From positions 2,914,001 to 2,978,000 of the forward strand of contig JAVHNS010000003.1 of assembly GCA_036872755.1 (NCBI GenBank): a DNA stretch of 64,000 nucleotides, in the 5' to 3' direction. A program made the position numbers and the translations under genes. Under the pieces are notes generated by a model that was not told the DNA's origin, ran no database searches, and saw only the letters and a program-made list of their open reading frames with translations. How positions within the stretch are numbered: position 1 is the first letter of the stretch; the number at the start of each line of letters is the position of its first letter. This stretch comes from Orbilia blumenaviensis. Its lineage: Eukaryota > Ascomycota > Orbiliomycetes > Orbiliales > Orbiliaceae. This document shows, piece by piece, positions 24,819 through 37,074 of the stretch.

Positions 24819-27018
24819 ATGCCGCCTGCAAATTCGCCGATTGTAAGTCCGAACGGCTCTCTCGCTCAACAAGATTTGCTTTAAATCTCTTCCGTATGCT
24901 CTGCCAAACGCCTTGAAAACTGCAGCTGGACTTGAAATGGGAACGTGCTAGTGGAGGACGGATGCCCTGCCTTGTTCTTAGCGGTCCTTCTATGCATACT
25001 GCTATTAAGATCGGATAGGTGCTAAGGCGGAGGAGCTATTTTTTTTATGCAATCGCCTGCATGCCCTTTTTCTGTGGTTCGACCAGGCTTCCAGGCAGTG
25101 TGGGAAAGAGGAAATAAGGAAAATTGTTCTGTTCTGGGTATGGATTATAAGGACTGACATGTCTGGTGTGCTGGCTTTGCAGGAACTCCCTCCTATAACC
25201 GCTTATCTGGACCTACTAGAACCACCAGGAGTTCAGTCCCACCATCAAGGCAACAGCCAACATTCCCAGCAATCAAATATGCAGCCTACGACGGTACCCA
25301 ATCCTTCTGAATCGCGGCCTGCTAGGTCAAGGCGTGAGCCGTTGATACCAAGATCACGGGTTGGCCGAACTCCACCCCCGTCATCGATAATTAGTGCTAT
25401 CCCTCCCATGAATTTAGTCGACCTGGAAGAAGCTCGGACTATCGAGAGTGCTGTCGGTTTAGCGCAACGTGCCCTAGAAGAAGCCACTAGCTTCGCTCGA
25501 CATTCCGCCAATCGTAGGAGCAGGGAACGCCAGAGATATCAGGAAAGCTCGCCACCCTTATCTAGGCGATCAACCGAGGAACGTAATAATAGTGGATATG
25601 GCTCTCGACCCACAGTTCTGAGACCCGGCCAGTCGCCATCTTTGTATGGTTGGGCCCCACTGACGGCATCTGCCTCTCAAGAAGCCACATCTTCACAAGC
25701 TGCTCCGAGAACCACCACGTCATCTTCAACATTTGAAAATTTAGTACGGAGAGAAAGCTTGCCTCCCCGTGCTCCAAGCCCGCCTAGAAGACGTCAACCA
25801 CCGGCGAATTCCGTCAATGCAGCTCCTGGATCTACACCTCCACCTTCTCGACCTCTTCGCCAATATTCGCTGGTTGGCGATAGAACAGACCGTGGGGTGA
25901 GCCAATCGACGAGTCCCTATCCATTGCCACCGAGGAGATGGCAAGATTGGCTGGACGCCATGAATGGTCTCGATGATGAACAAGACGTCAATGTACCTCT
26001 GCCACCAGTTATTCAAACCCCACGCCAACCTTCTAACAGAGTTAGTCGAGCACAGAGCACCAGTGCTGCTCTTTTGCGAGATGCTGCCAGCCGCGGTCGA
26101 AAGCAGCCTATCGAAGAAGCTATCAAGTATCTTACACGAATTCAGGATAGGGGTTTCCATTGGACAATTGAAGAGGCCGAGGGATTGATTTCGTGCATTT
26201 ATGGGAACAAAGTTCCAGAGGACTGTTTCGACTTCATCACGGATACCAGTACTTTATACGTCGCCCCAACCTCCTGGCTGACGGCGGGCAGCATCTATAC
26301 GGGCGCGCAGTACGCGACCCAGCAGAAGCCGCCGCTGAGTGCCACTCTTCGTGCAACCGACGCCTCTACCCCGGCTGCTAACGGCAACGGAAGTGCGGGC
26401 CAGCCCGCTGCCGCAGCCAATGAAAGGAAGGATCCGGAAGAACACTGGAATGTTACCGTTGTGATACAGGAGGTAGACCATGCACGAAACCGCATTTCCG
26501 GGTCTATGCGGGCTTACGACGTCCCGGACACGCAGTCACCAACGGGCACTAGCAGCATCAACACATTCTGGGAAGGCGAAATCATTGACTTCCATACAAA
26601 CGGGCTTGAAACCCTCAACTCGATTATGCCGAGTAACGCGCGGATAGACGAGAACTACTGGAAGAAGCTCGACCCCTTTGTTGGGTACAGCGACTCGCAA
26701 TTGGCCCAGAAGTTGACCAGCAAGAAGTTTTTAGAGGATTTGGCGGAGAACTATGTTTTGATGAGATGGAAAGGTGAGAATGAGCTGTGGTTCGAGTTTT
26801 AAATTCCAGGATGCTAATAGTCACTGCTAGAGCAATGTTTCGTTGAGCCTGGTTCCCAGGACTCGGGTTTGACCATCACTGGGTTTTACTTCGTGAGCCT
26901 TTCGAGGAGCACCGGCCAGATCGAAGGGTACTACTATGACCCACACAGCGCCCCGTACCAGCGACTAGAACTCACGCCAACTCCGAAACGCTACTTCCCA
27001 GCCTATGATTTCAGATGA
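24819..27018 (+). CDS. GID4: Gid4/Vid24 substrate receptor of the GID/CTLH ubiquitin ligase, 600 aa
   Basis: Gid4 recruits gluconeogenic enzymes with N-terminal proline to the GID E3 ligase when glucose returns. The last 250 residues carry the family pattern: SWLTAGSIYTGAQ, then VTVVIQEVDHARNRISGSMRAYDV, FWEGEIIDF, MRWKEQCFVEP and ITGFYFVSLSRSTGQIEGYYYDP, ending in a short tail. The RWK/EQCF junction needs an intron at 26774-26830 (57 nt, GTGAGA donor, GCTAAT branch). Without it the frame would end early with a wrong C-terminus. The N-terminal 340 residues are Ser/Pro-rich and disordered. The preferred first exon is 24819-24842 (MPPANSPI, GTAAGT donor), joined to 25183. A start at 25159, inside that intron, also gives 600 aa. 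The N-terminus is therefore less certain than the barrel domain. Confidence 0.9.
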
Positions 27019-30000
27019 AATAACTATTTTGGAAGCTTTCTGGCGAGCATGGTTTTCTTTTTCTTTTGCGTTTTTTCAATACCAAAATCTAAGTTATAAA
27101 AGCCATATTTAACACATGCGACAAGCCTTTTTTTGTTTTGCTTTCGTTGTTTTGTTTGCGGGGTATAAAAAAAGGTGATGGGGCTATCGATGGGTTCCTT
27201 TGATGAAAAGCGATTGATGGATGTTTCTGGTTTCCTTGGTTCATGTATTTTGCTGATGGCAGACGGCTTCCCCGACCCTTTCACTTCTTTTCCTTGTATA
27301 CTTTTCTCATTATTTCCCCCCTCTTCTTCTGCTTAGTCGACGTTTTTTGCGACCTGGCATCTCTTTTTCTTCTCAATCCTCTGTTTACGCCTTTTTCATC
27401 CCTCCTTCTCGCTACGATTCGGTTCATTCTCGAAGCCCTAGCCTTCAAACGTGGACGTACTCGTAGCCACAAACTCTTTTTCCTTTCTTGTACCTTTTTC
27501 TTTCTGGCTGTTTTACTCCCAACCACTGAAATGACGACAACTGGATGGCGTTTTTCATTGTTATTACCACTACCGTCGAATTTCCTGGCGTTTCATTTTC
27601 CTATTTTTTTTTATATATACTTATCGCCGGCGTTTTTTGATTTTTCTCACTCCTGACACTCCTTTTCCAGACGTCTTTCTTCTTCTCCTTTTTTTCTCTT
27701 TTCTTTTATCGAAGAGGAGGATTTTGCGTGCAGCGGATACGACAGCCGCTTTGACTAGCGATCACAGACATTCCTTTTCAACTTCTCTTCCTTTCTCATT
27801 CTCAATACTTTTTTCTTTTCTACTGATTTCTTCGTACAAGCGGGCGTCGATACCTTTCCCGTCGACGCTTCAAACCCCGAATGACAACCTTCAATCTTCT
27901 TGAAGAAAACGGGCTGGGGTTTGTGTTTTTTTTTTCATTCTTTCTTTTTCTTCTCCTTTTCTACTATGTGATATAGAACTCATTTTTATCTGAACGTCAG
28001 CGATGGTGACCGAAAATTTTTCTCTGCTGGAATATATTTGTGCTAGAAAAGTACACTTTCTCAAAAATAAACCGTCGTCAAAATATATAAAACTATTTTT
28101 GGTGCAAATACCATATTAATACGAATCCAAAGATGCAGTACCACATTTGATGCTTGAGTAGCTCTATATCAATCATATCCCAATTTCTAGTACAGGACTT
28201 GTATTTTGTATAAATCGTAAAAGGAATGTATATGTCTATAGGTTGGTTGGTAGTTTTAGAGCCTTTAATCTTTACTTCTCATAGTATTATTATTATATAA
28301 CTGCCGTCTTATGGCTTAACGACTTACTTGTCTAACTGGTGGATTAGCTCAAGGGGTTATACCTGAACCTTGAATAGATTTGCATCCTCACAGATATCGC
28401 CACTAGCCACTGCGGCTGAAGGGATATATATCAACTTAGTGCTATCTGGTCTCATAAATCAGCCTTAACGGAGAAGAACACTTCGTTGGAGTACTATCTA
28501 GGAACAGGCTATATATAAACAAAAGAAAAATTTTAAAAAAATATCAACAGAGGCTAACTAATTCTGAGGCTATCATAATTTCTACAAAGCCTGTAATTCT
28601 GCTGGTGGAGTTACTTGAAGGAAAAGAGAGGAAAAAGAAGAGAAAAAAATGGACATTTGGGATCAATGTGTGAGCATATCGAGGAACTTACGCTTGAACT
28701 GGAGTTCCATGAAGGGGGGGGGGGAAATGCAGTAGTGTAGTATTGGGGTTGTCCAAGGGTTTGTGGGGAGGGTTCGAGGGTTGAAGACACCGTAGTATGT
28801 TTCTTCTTAACCATAGTCATACTTCCAAACTTCCTAACCTCTAGCTCTATATCACCTCCTAGCCCAACAAGCCTAAGTTTTTTTTAAAAAAATTAAAAAT
28901 TTAGAGGATTGAGAGTACACCGCACGCGAAGATCCTACGTTATAATCGTCGGAGATACAGCTAGACCCCTCCCTATACTTCACCAAAAACAATATCGATA
29001 GATTCGTCGAGTTTGTGAAAGGCTTGTTAACGTTCGCGCTAAGTGTACACAGCGATACCCTTAAAACACTTATCATTTGCCCTTCCCTACTAAAAACAAA
29101 AAATAAAGATGCCAAAAATAAAAGAAAAGGATAAAGAGACAAAATAACCAATCCCCCCCTCCAAAGGGCGCCAGATCTTCCAAAATAAACCATACGCGCA
29201 AAAAATAGCGTTAAAAGGAACTCGTATGGCTTTGAACACCTTAACTTTGGAGGCTTACCCAGGGAAGGAATTTTTATATGTTTGTCGAGTTTGTGATATG
29301 TGAGATGTTTGGAAGTAGTAGTGGGTTGGAGAGAGTGGTATGGTGGTGGTTTGATGTTGGTAGCTTTCATAATTATCGTAATGGTGATGGGAGTAAAGAG
29401 AAGGGAGGCGGGGAGCTAAGGACATATTTCAAGCCTATGAGATGGAAGATACCGCCCGCCGCCGCCGTACGTGAGAATATTAATATTCGTAGAGGGTTTT
29501 CACAGCGGCTGCGGGTTGGTATTGCACTCGCTAGTGCGGGTGGTATTATTGCTGAGATGCGGTTTATAGAGGAGACGGGGCATTGGAAACGTGTAAAATA
29601 TCATACATAATATAGTCTACGGATGGATGGGGCGGCACGGTATGGAGATTCGTATTCATACACCTCTTTTTCTGTCTATAGTATATTCAACGGGCGACCA
29701 GAAAAGGATATTGTTCGAGTATCCTCTTGTTCATTTCTATCATGGTATTGGTTTGTTTCCTTTCTTTTCCTTTTTTCCTTTGGTTCTGTATATTTTTTTT
29801 TATAGTAATTTTTTCCCAGCCGAGAATACAATGACGTCTTCTCGGTATGCAATAATGTAGTAGTAGTTATAAAAACACCCCAGGGAAAAAAAAAAAAAAA
29901 AAATGTATTAGACACATAAAAAAAAAAGAGTTGAACAAAGGAAAAAGTAAAAGTAAAGCCGTGGTATAACAAGGTTGGCTTCAGAGGATGGAGAGAGATA

Positions 30001-30297
30001 TACAAGTGGGTTTCGGTATCGGTAGTAGTAATGGCGGTGGTGGGTAGTGGTGGTAGTAGGAGCTGTAGTACGCTGTGGCAGCAGCAGGGGGGCTTTTCGG
30101 AGAGTTCAGGAAGAAAGGGAGACAAGAAATCATCGAGCGACGTCACGACGAAATCCCCCCGTTAAATTATATAAAATTGCATAAGCCAAAAAATGAGGAA
30201 CCCCGATACGCATGGATCAAAAAAAAAGTGAAAAAAAAACCAGGAAAACTAAAGCAGGGACGGGAGGGAGCAAAAACAAAGAACTTCGTTAAATAAT
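27019..30297. other. Intergenic stretch between convergent genes
   Basis: No coding gene recognised. From about 27,280 to 27,960 the plus strand is strongly pyrimidine-rich, which produces long but meaningless ORFs. From 28,000 to 29,300 it is AT-rich. A tRNA-like sequence lies near 28341-28390 (separate entry). A poly-A run is at about 29885-29903. The right end is the 3' flank of RPL16. Confidence 0.5.
28341..28390 (+). other. tRNA-like remnant with Pol III box A and degenerate box B
   Basis: TAGCTCAAGGG at 28345-28355 fits the internal box A consensus TRGYNNARNNG at every position. GATTTGCATCC at 28377-28387 matches box B (GGTTCGANTCC) at most positions. The boxes are about 32 nt apart, closer than in a functional tRNA, and no acceptor stem closes. 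A decayed tRNA or a tRNA-derived SINE head are both possible. Chance similarity cannot be excluded. Confidence 0.25.
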
Positions 30298-31333
30298 CTA
30301 ATATCCGTACGAAGCCAGCTCCTCGTCTGCCTTTGTTGTCGTGGCCTTCTGTGCCTGCGAGAGGGTCTTGATCTGGGCCTTCTTGCGGGCGTAGTAGGCA
30401 GCTCCCTTGACTTTTCGGCGCTCCTCCAGTCTGTTTTTCACCAATCGTTAGTCTCCAAACCCTTCTCCTGACTTCGGATATATTATTATGGGGAACGTAC
30501 TTGCTGACAACATCCGCATACTTCCATCCAACCTCCTTGCTCAGTCTTCCAACGCTGCAGTACTTCCTTCCGGGCCTCAACCTCAAAACCCTAAGAGCCT
30601 GGGGGACGACCATCCTCTTCTTCTTGTCGTATGGTGGTGGGACACCCTCGAAGACCTTGAGGCGCTCCATGGCGGCGGTACCGCGGGCGGTCTTGTGGGG
30701 CATCATACCACGGACGGCCTTGTAGAAGATGCGGGACGGGGCGCGGAAGTGGAATGGACCGTGGGTCTTGTTGTACCTGGTGGCTTTGCGGAGGTAGGCA
30801 TGGTACTTGACTGTATTTCCCGCCAATTATATATCAGCATTGTTCGTCTTAACAATCCCCAATATATACGTATACACATATGTGTATACATATTTATATT
30901 TGATATAAACCTCCAACTGCAACTCCTAATTCCTACTATAAAAAGTAGCAAAGGGGGAAAAATACGCACGCTTCGCCCTGAAGAACTCTCCGGAGATGTT
31001 CAAATCCTCACACCTGACAACCACGATCTTCTGTCCGTTCAGGAGCTGCTTGGCGACAATGGATGCGAGACGACCGAGAAGGTGGCCCTTGCCGTCGATA
31101 ACGACCTAATTTCCCATCCCAGAAAAATCCCCCAAATCAGCATTTCTTTTCTTCTTCCAATCGTTTTGCTTTTCAATTCATTGATTCCGGCGGCATCATC
31201 GATATATCGACATTTTGCTTCCCATCACACAGCTTTCCACAGAACGTCGATATATCGAATCTCCGCAACGAATTATAAGGAAGAAGAAGGAAAGAGTAGA
31301 ATTGGAACATACGACTTCTTCAAACGTCGACAT
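30298..31333 (-). CDS. RPL16: 60S ribosomal protein uL13 (L13a/L16), 199 aa
   Basis: A structural protein of the large ribosomal subunit. Four exons: 31333-31313 (MSTFEEV), 31105-30970, 30810-30501 and 30430-30298. They sum to 600 nt, giving 199 residues, the same length as yeast Rpl16. Family hallmarks are [15 protein letters not shown] at the start, then [57 protein letters not shown] and [16 protein letters not shown]. The first exon is only 21 nt, with a GTATGT donor and a 207-nt intron. A gene search that ignores introns would miss it and lose the true start. Introns are of phase 0, 1 and 2. Expression should be strong and growth-linked, but no clear ribosomal-protein promoter element was picked out. 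Confidence 0.97.
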
Positions 31334-33064
31334 TGCTGTAGTATTTCGTTAGTAAAAAAGACCGGGGAGGAGGAGGAGGGTCGTCGTCGGACTTGTCGTG
31401 AAAAAGGTTGATAAAGTTGTTTGATGATGGTGATGGTGATGTTTGAAGTCGTTGTTTTTTGCCCTTTCGATATGGGCCAGCTTTTTTCGGCACAAACCCT
31501 CAGTTGGCAGGGGTGCAAGAAGCCCTTCTGCTGGCTGGAACAGAGCTCCTGACTGCTTTTCCCGTTTTGGGAGTCTCAGGGCTTTTGGGGGGGTTTGTGT
31601 TGTTTGGATCGACGTGTTGGTATTTGGGATTGGCAAACGGTTTGTCGAACGGTGCAACGCCTCAACACCTCAACACTTCATCCTCGACCTCAGTGTCTTG
31701 GTTTACCATAGCTCCAACTGCTACTCTGTACTCTGTGAGTTAGCCTCGAATTCAGGCGCTGTAGGTAAAGCTCATGGACTACCTAAACTCAATTACCATT
31801 ACTAACAAGTCCAGCAACCGAAAGCTGATTAATGTTCTATTCATGTGCTTAGGCAATATATACTAATTTAAGGAAAGCCGTCAGTACTGAGTATCAACGT
31901 CTGGACGTCATCTGAACCCCAATAGCTCCACTACTCTCACATACCTTAATAGTATACTAATATCACAAAAATATAAAATTAAAAAAATTACATATAAATA
32001 TACCTCTAACCATATATCCCAAAAGCGAACTAACATCCGTATAAACCATGAATTTCAAATATACACCCTGAGCTACTAACTGGTGGCTGGATATCGGATT
32101 GTATGTATAGCGTCCAGAGTCTACTAAACACGCCCCGATCTAGACCTATGGAATCTCACGATCATATCCCTCCTGTTGAAAGGAAATATTAAGTAAGCAA
32201 TCAGTGCGGGGTAAGTGTAAGTATTCATTGCATTCATTTATTGTATTCATTGCATTCTTTTATTGCCAGTATAACCAGGCTATAGATAGACAGACAATAG
32301 GTCCCGAAGCTCTGTACCCTCTTTGAAATCCCTAATCCGATCTTTAAGCTTTAAATAAAATATAGTAGAAAAAAGAAAAAAAGAGTCCAATCGAAAGAAA
32401 TAGAAACCCCAGAACCCGAAGGGTAAGAAGTCAGAAGTGAAAGAGAAGTATATATAAAAAAAATAAAAATAAAAAAAAGATTCTGTAAACGATCAGAAAG
32501 ATAAAAAGCGAGTGCTACCCAATAATGTGAATGTCGATATAAAAAGAATCCCTCCATTCCAATGCAGTAAGCAGACACAGCCAGAAAAACAAAACAAATT
32601 TAAAAAATCAAAATATAAAAAAATGCAATGAATCGTGAGAATAGGTCGTCATCTCTCCGCTGCCGCCATCAGTCCGCCCATCCTTCTATAGTAATATTTC
32701 CCATCGAGGCCGAAAAAACAAAATAAGAAAAAAGTCCTTCGCAAGACAGAAAAAAGCAGACCCCCCTTCCACTCCACCCAGGAACAAAAACAGAGGCAGA
32801 AGAGACGAAGAAGACGATATAAAAAATCCAAGGCGAAAACCCCGCCAGCGCATGGAACAGAAACAACAGGCACCAGAAGTACATGCAAAAAAAGAAGAAA
32901 AAAATGACGAATAACATCGACATCAGCAGTAAACACCCTCCCCACTGAATCAGCGACAAAACCAGAAAAGTCCCTCCCTGATAAACACGAGGATGTAAGG
33001 TGCGAAGAAGAAGTGGAGAATGAAACAGAAACAAAAGGACGCATCAACCCTTCCACAACCGGTA
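31334..33064. other. Intergenic stretch between two minus-strand genes
   Basis: It holds the RPL16 promoter at its left and the 3' flank of the PAS kinase gene at its right. From 31,800 to 32,620 it is AT-rich with poly-A tracts. No gene or repeat family was recognised. TTCATTGCATTCATTTATTG-type short direct repeats occur at about 32222-32264. Confidence 0.5.
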
Positions 33065-33518
33065 CTATCCTTTCTTCGCAGCGGCGTGAGTCTGCGCACT
33101 AACCACATCTAACGGCGGTGGTGCCGGCAGAACCGCATTCTGCTGCGAAAGACACCATGGGTGCTCAAGCACCTGACTGATCGTTAACCTCTTCTCGACA
33201 TCTCGGTTCAACATTCCCTTGATCAGATCAATACTGTCGTCGCTGGTGCTCCAGGGGATGCGTATATCGCGGTCCATTATCTCATCGATCTGGCATTCCC
33301 ACATCAATTAGTACTCGTTCTCGATATCTGTAGAGAGAGAGAAAAGGGTAGGGAAAAAACGCACATTATAGAATGGGTTCTCCTTATAAATGATCGTGTA
33401 AAGTAGAACCCCCAGAGCCCAAATATCCTGCTCCTTCCCTCGATACGACTTGCCCTTCAACACTTCTGGAGAAGCGTAGTCTACCAAAAATCACCCAAAA
33501 TTAGCATCTCCGCCTCAT

Positions 33519-33553
<35 letters not shown>

Positions 33554-36500
33554 TAGAGAAAGAGAGAGAGGTAACGTACCAATAGTGCCCACAAAAACAT
33601 CAAACGGCCCGTTCTTAATATACGCGGCACTCCCAAAATCAATCAACTTAATCCTCCCCTCTCCATCCAATACAACATTCTCATCCTTAACATCCCGATG
33701 CACAACCAACGCCTTGGTATGTAGATGCTGCAGAGCCTGCGCAACCTGCTGGAAGATACTCCTACACTCCGCCTCATCCATCGTCACCTTCAACTCAATA
33801 TAATCGTATAGATCCATCCCCGGCAGGCCGTGCGGCTTCATCTCAATGTAGTAGTTGATATCATCTTCGAAAAAATCCTCCATCTCAACAATGCATGGGT
33901 GTCGTAGGTCTTCGCGTTGGAGATAGTTTAGCACGTGGATTTCCAATGGAACTGTCCCTAGCTGTCGGTCGCGCGTCCAGGTGTCCACCAAAATCCGTGA
34001 TTTGGTTACATATTTCAGTACGACCTTCTTATTCTGGTTCTTGCGGTACCGTGCTAGCTTGACCTGGCCGTAGGCGCCCTGACCCATATCTTCCAAGATC
34101 ACAAAGTCCCTCACCGTCTTCTTGTGGCCGTCTAGTAGGGAATGTTCAACGACCTCCTTCTTCGGTGGCGCGGGTTGTGGCTTCTTGATATTCTCTTCGG
34201 CGAGAACACGCTCCAGCTGTCGGGTTATAGCGGCGCCCTTAGGTATGGTTTCCGGTTGGGGGACGCTGCTGTCCGCCCGCTGTAAAATCGGGGTGCCGGT
34301 CTGACCAGGCGACGGCTGATGCGGTGGGGTTTCAGGTATCAGTTTCTGCAGTCCAGTCAAGGGATCAAGTTGTTCCTCAGAGATCGCATGATTTCGCGAA
34401 TAGGTAACCCAGAGAGCGTACACCAGCTCGGACTTGTCTCCAAGCGGCTCCGATCCTTCCGGGTCCATTATCGCGACATCGGATTCTGAGGTCACCACCC
34501 TCATCTGAACATCTACTTTCAGCTCTCCTCCATCTCTATGCTTGGCGTTGAGTCCTGTTGGTCTGAAGAATGCGGCGGCTGCATTTTCCTTCCCGTCTCT
34601 CAAAGAAAGGATAGCCCTCGTCCTTCTAAACGAATGTTCCGGAACAACAATCCCATCGACCAGTTGAATCTTATCTTCTGTCTCCAAAAACTTTAACATT
34701 CTATCGAATCCAGGTAATAACTCGTTGACGTGTAACCCCGCGGGTTTTGACTGTCCGAACAGTGCTGAGGAAAAAACGCTATTTGAACTCTGAACAACTA
34801 ACGATGATGCGGATAGGACAAGTATCCCCGCGATGTGTGGGAAACTCGATATCTTGAGTTTATGCTCCGACGGCCTGTGCTCCACCGTACACGGTACTGA
34901 TAAACCGGCCACGTGCTTTGCGGTGTACTGTCCGTTCTCCTCCAACTTGCCAAAGTCTATCAGGCCACTATCATCACCACGTCTGGGCAGGCCAGGCAAC
35001 AACTGGCTGATCTGATCGCCGGCATTGATCGGTCGGTCCCCGAATATTTTTTCCGGTTCCCCGCTCGGGGAAACAGTTGTGCATGATGCGTTTTCATCGA
35101 TGTTAAGATATACAACGTCTTCGTTGATCTCTTCCAGAACCCAGATCAGGCCGGTCCTCTTCTCCTTAACCCAGAGGCTCGCGGCGCCGACCTTACCGTT
35201 CCGCTTCTGGATGGGAACCACGTCTCCGCACAGAATAACACCTCTGGACTTGTTTTTATTATGGTGTGGATTCGACATGTTTCTGGTGGCGGGGTCGCGA
35301 CCGATATTATGCAGCTCCTCGGTCTGGGATTTGCGAGCGACGTATTTTGGCTTCGACAGGGCACGCTGGAGGGAGGTCATCGGTGGCGGGGATGCCTGGC
35401 GGTACTGTCCGGACGCACCGGGTCCCCGTAATTTCTCGGCCAGCCATTCCCGTCGCTCCTCCTTCACGACTTCTAGGATTCCGATTTTCCTCACTTCTGC
35501 TTTTGTAACACCGAAGACGAGACAGGCCAGATCGTTGGCAGCGAGTATGGTCCACGGGTAGCTTGACGTTGTTGTGAAGATTGCCTGTGATGCTGGGGCA
35601 TATCTGTTGCTGTGGTTGTGGACTGTCGGACCGCTGATACTTCCTGCTCTGGATGGGCCGCTCCCAATGGCAGATAGCGGTGGAGCTTCACTGATCAAAT
35701 AGGGCTGCGCTAGAGCCTCCAGAAGTTTAGTCTGAAGACTTAGGGGAGATGTGTCGGTGTAGGTGCGCTTGAGGCTGGGCCTGCGGGTCGGCGGAGGGGA
35801 AGTTTTAGCTGTGGAAGCTGATTCGTTGGTTGTGCTGCGGGAGGACGTCTGAGAGCTGAAAGCACTTTCGGTTGGGTCCATCGGTCCGGGTTCGTCTGTG
35901 AAGGTAAAAGCAGCATCGGACTGCGGCGGTGATAGCGGGGAGGCAGGCATGGAAGCCAAAGCTTGATTCCTGGCCTGGAAGTTCCTATCGAACGGGTTCG
36001 AGTCACCGGTCATAGCAGGACCCGTGGCGGGGCCCGTCATTGGGGTGCTGAGAAGAAGATCCTTGGAGTCGGGACCGACCAGTAGGTTTGCCTTCTGCAG
36101 CAGCTCCATCATCTTGACCATCTCCTCGTCCCCCTCAACTTTAGCTTGAGCACTTGCAATCATAGGGTTCGAACCGGCCCAGCCCAAGCGATCTCTCATG
36201 AATTCTATGCTTCGTTTCAAGATGTTCTGGCGGCTATGGATGGCATCGTCGGACTGATGAGCGAAGGAGAATGAGTGCAGAGACTCTGTGGGGAAGCGTA
36301 CTAGGTCCTCGCATGCACCAAGTGTGGGGGAAGCAGACATGGATAGCGATCCGACACGGGAGCCCGGGAGGGAGTGGGACGCGTGGACGGGCGAGGAAGG
36401 GGGGATTTGCTGTCGGATCCGTCGCAAACCCGAGGAATAGACGTGATCAGCATCGCCCACGACGGGGTTCCTAGATATAGACGGATATAATGAGGGGCGT

Positions 36501-37074
36501 GGTTAGCCATTGCCATCATCATGCATCGGGACAATCATTGCATATGCATAATAGAGATAAGTATAAAAAAGAACAAGCTATATCGTCCATATACCGCAAT
36601 GCAATGGACAATTACAATTGTATATACAAGCACTGAAGCACCTAAGTATCTACATATTCATACTCATATATACTGCTCAAAAGAAGTATATATACGTGTA
36701 TATATGCCTCCTAAGTACTCGAGTACCTATATGTACGATAAAGAACGAGAAAGAAAAAATTGAAAGAAAAAAAATGACGAAAATAAATTTCTGGAGGGGT
36801 GCGTGCGTAGGAAAAGGTACCTTGATAAGACGTCGCCAGTATCGGTATCAATGGAGAAGCGTATCCTCGGTGGATGATACGAATTTAGAGCTGAAGGCAG
36901 ATTGATAAGACTGATGCTCTTATGGACCGGAAACGAGCGAATCGTATTATGATTATTACTACCACCACCGCTACTACTCGAGGGAGGCGAGGAAGCAGTA
37001 GTTGTTATCGACGGAGCGGACTGATCGGACCCTGCATTTTTCAGGGAAGCTGGAGACTCGACAAATCGACCCAT
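33065..37074 (-). CDS. PSK1: PAS-domain Ser/Thr protein kinase (Psk1/Psk2-like), 1161 aa
   Basis: PAS kinases couple a sensory PAS region to a kinase domain and tune carbohydrate storage and translation to nutrient state. Four exons: 37074-36821, 36470-33580, 33480-33365 and 33289-33065. They total 3486 nt in one open frame. A PAS-like segment lies near residues 385-430 (YPWTILAANDLACLVFG). A second lies near 630-680. The kinase domain starts about residue 875, with the glycine loop GQGAYGQV, the ATP lysine in VVLKYV, catalytic HRDVKDEN near 1008, DFG near 1028, and the APE-like DYASPEVL restored only by splicing. The C-terminal lobe (HPWC) is in the last exon. Between these domains the chain is Ser/Pro-rich. 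All key kinase residues are present, so it should be active. Intron 33481-33579 contains a long AT dinucleotide run. Confidence 0.94.
33522..33551. repeat. (AT)15 microsatellite inside a PAS kinase intron
   Basis: A pure AT dinucleotide run of 30 bases fills about a third of the 99-nt intron between the second and third coding exons. It starts about 30 bases from the donor on the transcribed strand. The intron still has GTACGT at its donor and TAG at its acceptor. Confidence 0.95.

Noticed and set aside
27243..27903. Overlapping frames rich in Phe/Leu/Ser that resemble membrane proteins
   Set aside because: They are explained by the strong pyrimidine bias of the plus strand at 27,280-27,960.
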